Assembly (NCBI GenBank): GCA_934122035.1
Contig: CAKOVP010000044.1
Location: forward strand, 1 to 7,206
From: an uncultured Clostridia bacterium
GTDB lineage: Bacteria; Bacillota; Clostridia; TANB77; CAG-508
Length of the DNA: 7,206 nucleotides
Direction: 5' to 3'
Positions within the stretch are counted from its first letter, which is position 1. Each line of letters begins with the position of its first letter. This document shows, piece after piece, positions 5,535-7,206 of the stretch. Made by a program: the position numbers and the translations under genes. Below the pieces are notes generated by a model. The model made no database searches, was not told where the DNA came from, and was given only the letters and a program-made list of their open reading frames with translations.

Positions 5535-6416
5535 ATGGAAAAGCAAGTAAAACTTTTTTTAGATTTTCTTAAAAATGATAAAAAATTATCAGACAACACA
5601 CTACAATCATACAGAAGAGACATAGAACAATATGAGGAATATGTAGCAAACAACAAAATTAACTATTTGAAAGTAACACAAGACACTATACTAGAATATA
5701 TGGAATATTTAAGAGAAGAAAACAAAAAAGAATCAACAATATCAAGAAGCCTAGCATCAATAAGATCTTTTTATCAATATTTAATTAGAACAAAAAAGAT
5801 AAAAAAAGATCCAACACTTGCTATCGAATCACCTAAAATAGATAAAAGAAAACCAAATATATTAACATCAAAAGAAGTTGAACTATTATTAGACCAACCA
5901 AAAGATGTAGACTTAAAAGGTACAAGAGACAAGGCAATGCTAGAATTTGCCTATGCAACAGGAATGAGAGTTACAGAAATGATAAATCTAGATTTAGAAG
6001 ATGTAAAACTAGATGAAGGCTATGTAATTTGCAAAGGCAGAAACAAATCTAGAAACATACCACTTGGATCAATGTCTCTAAAAGCATTAAAAGAATACAT
6101 AGACGAAGCAAGACCATACTTAATTAGAAACGAAGAAGAAGAAGCCCTATTTGTAAATGTAAATGGAACAAGACTTACAAGACAAGGTTTCTGGAAAATA
6201 GTAAAATACTATAAAGAACAAGCACATATAGAAAAAGACATAACACCACACGTATTAAGACATTCATTTGCAACACATCTACTACAAAATGGTGCTGACT
6301 TAAAAGCAATACAAACAATGCTTGGACATTCAGATATATCTTCAACACAAGTATATATGCAATTCCAAGATCCAGGAATAAAAAATGAATATAAAAAAGC
6401 TCATCCAAGAGCATAA
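5535..6416 (+). CDS. xerD: Site-specific tyrosine recombinase XerD
   Basis: The product has 293 residues, near the 296-298 of the Bacillus and E. coli proteins. XerD works with XerC at the dif site to resolve chromosome dimers, coordinated with FtsK/SpoIIIE-type translocases at the septum. The N-terminal SAM-like core-binding domain (about residues 1-90) contains NTLQSYRRDIEQYEEYV. The catalytic domain (about 105-290) has the full set: R145 in ATGMRVTEM, K167 in ICKGRNKSRNIPLG, H239 and R242 in TPHVLRHSFATHLL, H265 in LGHSDISSTQVY and the nucleophile Y274. The start is fixed by GGGGAG at 5524-5529. XerC and XerD are hard to separate by eye; the C-terminal motifs and the spoIIM neighbour favour XerD. 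It has its own promoter and no conventional terminator before the tRNA gene. The TTATGTAAATT at 5484-5494 in its leader resembles half of a dif site. Confidence 0.92.
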   Translation: MEKQVKLFLDFLKNDKKLSDNTLQSYRRDIEQYEEYVANNKINYLKVTQDTILEYMEYLREENKKESTISRSLASIRSFYQYLIRTKKIKKDPTLAIESPKIDKRKPNILTSKEVELLLDQPKDVDLKGTRDKAMLEFAYATGMRVTEMINLDLEDVKLDEGYVICKGRNKSRNIPLGSMSLKALKEYIDEARPYLIRNEEEEALFVNVNGTRLTRQGFWKIVKYYKEQAHIEKDITPHVLRHSFATHLLQNGADLKAIQTMLGHSDISSTQVYMQFQDPGIKNEYKKAHPRA

Positions 6417-6433
6417 ATGAGTAAAAATAAAAA

Positions 6434-6464
6434 TCGCCCAAAGGGGGCATCCCTTTTTGGGCGA
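6434..6464 (+). other. GC-rich hairpin after xerD without a T-run
   Basis: The sequence TCGCCCAAAGGGGG (6434-6447) folds back on CCCTTTTTGGGCGA (6451-6464) with a three-base loop. That is 14 pairs, two of them G-U. In this AT-rich setting it is by far the most stable hairpin near xerD. It is followed by AAAAATAATAAAG, not a T-run, so it is not a standard plus-strand terminator. The minus strand does have a T-rich tract after it, but no minus-strand gene lies nearby. Confidence 0.7.
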
Positions 6465-6483
6465 AAAATAATAAAGAATTCCA

Positions 6484-6501
6484 ATATAATAATTATTATA
6501 T
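6484..6501. repeat. Perfect 18-base AT palindrome
   Basis: ATATAATAATTATTATAT is identical to its reverse complement. It lies between the xerD 3' hairpin and the tRNA promoter. It could be a protein-binding site or a chance result of AT-rich composition. Confidence 0.5.
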
Positions 6502-6550
6502 CAGAAAAAATTTACAAAAAAATCTTGAAAGAGCTGAAAAATAGGCTTCA

Positions 6551-6576
6551 TTTTAATGATGAAAAACTCATTAAAA
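6551..6576. repeat. Inverted repeat upstream of the tRNA-Gly promoter
   Basis: TTTTAATGA (6551-6559) and TCATTAAAA (6568-6576) form a perfect 9-bp stem with an 8-base loop. An A-run, not a T-run, follows, so it is not a plus-strand terminator. Read on the minus strand it would be preceded by T-runs, which does not help either. Confidence 0.4.
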
Positions 6577-6632
6577 AAATTTAAAAAAATTTTTAAATTT
6601 GTATTGACAAAAATAATAACCTATGGTATTAT
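6577..6632 (+). promoter_or_regulatory. Strong tRNA-Gly promoter with an UP-like element
   Basis: A consensus TTGACA (6604-6609) and TATTAT (6627-6632) are exactly 17 bases apart, with TGG directly before the -10 (extended -10). Just upstream, a near-perfect palindrome of A- and T-runs (6577-6600) occupies the UP-element position. A7 runs at 6573-6579 and 6583-6589 are ten bases apart, one helical turn. Transcription would start near 6639, about 24 bases before the tRNA. Confidence 0.8.
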
Positions 6633-6662
6633 AATAACTGTCGTTAGGAAATACACAAAAAT

Positions 6663-6736
<74 letters not shown>

Positions 6737-6743
6737 TATTTTG

Positions 6744-6790
6744 AAACTCTAAAGTGTTGATAAAATCATCATTTTAGAGTTTTTGTTTTA
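6744..6790 (+). terminator. Terminator after tRNA-Gly(UCC)
   Basis: AAACTCTAAAGTG (6744-6756) pairs with CATTTTAGAGTTT (6770-6782), 13 pairs with one G-U. An inner TGAT/ATCA pair (6758-6761, 6765-6768) can extend the stem. TTTTGTTTT follows. It lies directly upstream of the small regulator gene, which has no visible promoter of its own, so read-through may feed that gene. Confidence 0.85.
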
Positions 6791-6809
6791 CAAATTAATG
6801 GAGGTAAGA

Positions 6810-7007
6810 ATGATATACTTAAACATAAAAGAAATATTAAAACAAAAAGGCAAAACAAAATATTGGTTAGTAAAAAATATGGAAGGAGGATATCAGAGCA
6901 TAAGCAATATGATGAATAATGAAACAACTGGCATAAAATTTGAAACATTAGAAAAACTTTGCAAATTATTAAATTGCACACCAAATGATATAATAAAATT
7001 TAAATAA
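6810..7007 (+). CDS. Small Cro/CI (XRE)-type helix-turn-helix regulator
   Basis: The product has 65 residues, essentially only a DNA-binding domain. GGAGG at 6800-6804, five bases upstream, selects the ATG at 6810; an upstream in-frame ATG at 6783 lies in the terminator tail and has no binding site. The order fits the compact XRE fold: helix 1 around NIKEILKQKG (5-14), helix 2 around KTKYWLVKNM (15-24), recognition helix around YQSISNMMNNE (28-38) and the closing FETLEKLCKLLNCTPNDIIKF (44-64), which closely follows the LxxLCxxLxCxPxDLL pattern of the family. There is no sensor or protease domain and no toxin partner beside it. It lies between two glycine tRNA genes, after a terminator, and shares the AT-rich composition of its neighbours. 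A DNA-binding role is likely; its targets are unknown. Confidence 0.85.
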   Translation: MIYLNIKEILKQKGKTKYWLVKNMEGGYQSISNMMNNETTGIKFETLEKLCKLLNCTPNDIIKFK

Positions 7008-7012
7008 AATAC

Positions 7013-7041
7013 TTGAATTTTATTAATTAAATATATAAAAT
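7013..7041 (+). promoter_or_regulatory. Probable promoter for tRNA-Gly(CCC)
   Basis: TTGAAT (7013-7018) and TAAAAT (7036-7041) are exactly 17 bases apart, starting six bases after the regulator's stop codon. Transcription would begin near 7048, almost at the mature tRNA 5' end, an unusually short leader. Co-transcription with the regulator gene is the alternative. Confidence 0.5.
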
Positions 7042-7050
7042 AATGTAAAT

Positions 7051-7124
7051 GCAGATGTAGTTTAGTGGTAGAACTTTGCCTTCCCAAGGCAATAGTGTGG
7101 GTTCGATTCCCATCATCTGCTCCA
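7051..7124 (+). tRNA. tRNA-Gly (anticodon CCC)
   Basis: A complete cloverleaf is present. The acceptor GCAGATG (7051-7057) pairs with CATCTGC (7114-7120). The D arm is GTTT/GAAC. The anticodon stem TTGCC/GGCAA encloses loop TTCCCAA with anticodon CCC at 7083-7085. The T arm GTGGG/CCCAT has loop TTCGATT. T7121 is followed by an encoded CCA. It reads GGG only, a rare codon in so AT-rich a genome. It resembles the upstream tRNA-Gly(UCC) closely in the acceptor, D and T arms and probably arose from the same ancestor by duplication. Confidence 0.96.
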
Positions 7125-7162
7125 TAAGATAAAATCGTCGCACCAATGTGACGTTAATGATT

Positions 7163-7190
7163 AAATCAATCTGAAAAGATTGATTTTTTT
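7163..7190 (+). terminator. Terminator after tRNA-Gly(CCC)
   Basis: AAATCAATC (7163-7171) pairs with GATTGATTT (7178-7186) around a TGAAAA loop, and four more Ts follow. A smaller bulged hairpin (CGT..CAC 7136-7143 with GTGACG 7148-7153) precedes it. CGCAC (7139-7143) could alternatively pair with GTGCG (7191-7195). Confidence 0.75.
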
Positions 7191-7206
7191 GTGCGTTATT
7201 GCAAAG

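Noticed and set aside
6783..6809. Earlier ATG adding nine residues to the small XRE regulator
   Set aside because: It lies in the T-run of the tRNA terminator and has no ribosome binding site. The extra residues do not belong to the HTH fold.

Overview
The window is strongly AT-rich. It uses AGA, ATA and TTA codons heavily, has purine-rich GGAGG-type ribosome binding sites, carries tRNA genes with encoded CCA ends, and contains spoIIM. Together these point to a low-GC Gram-positive chromosome, most likely a clostridial (endospore-forming or sporulation-descended) bacterium. Nothing looks plasmid-, phage- or transposon-borne. Most of it is core housekeeping sequence.

Layout from left to right: the last 35 codons of groL on the plus strand, then a bidirectional terminator, then rnhA (RNase HI) on the minus strand. 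A divergent intergenic region leads to tmcAL (tRNA-Met cytidine acetate ligase). Next come two overlapping genes of unknown function. The first looks like an HD/HD-GYP domain that has lost its metal-binding residues. A hairpin separates them from an endonuclease Q-like PHP-domain DNA repair enzyme. A spacer with inverted repeats and a structured leader precedes spoIIM (engulfment protein, TTG start), followed by xerD (chromosome dimer resolution recombinase). The right end has a GC-rich hairpin, a strong promoter with phased A-tracts, tRNA-Gly(UCC), a terminator, a small Cro/CI-type regulator gene, tRNA-Gly(CCC) and a last terminator.

Functionally, the protein genes cover chaperoning (groL), nucleic-acid maintenance (rnhA, EndoQ-like, xerD), decoding (tmcAL and two glycine tRNAs) and sporulation (spoIIM). 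From memory, an EndoQ/YqxK-type gene, spoIIM and xerD also lie near one another in Bacillus, so this looks like an ancestral Firmicutes neighbourhood. I see no clear new multi-gene system. The items most worth a second look are the degenerate HD-type protein with its coupled partner, the spoIIM leader whose hairpin covers the Shine-Dalgarno sequence, the regulator gene placed between two glycine tRNAs, the A-followed hairpin after xerD, and the unusual Cys/Asp-containing GroEL tail.
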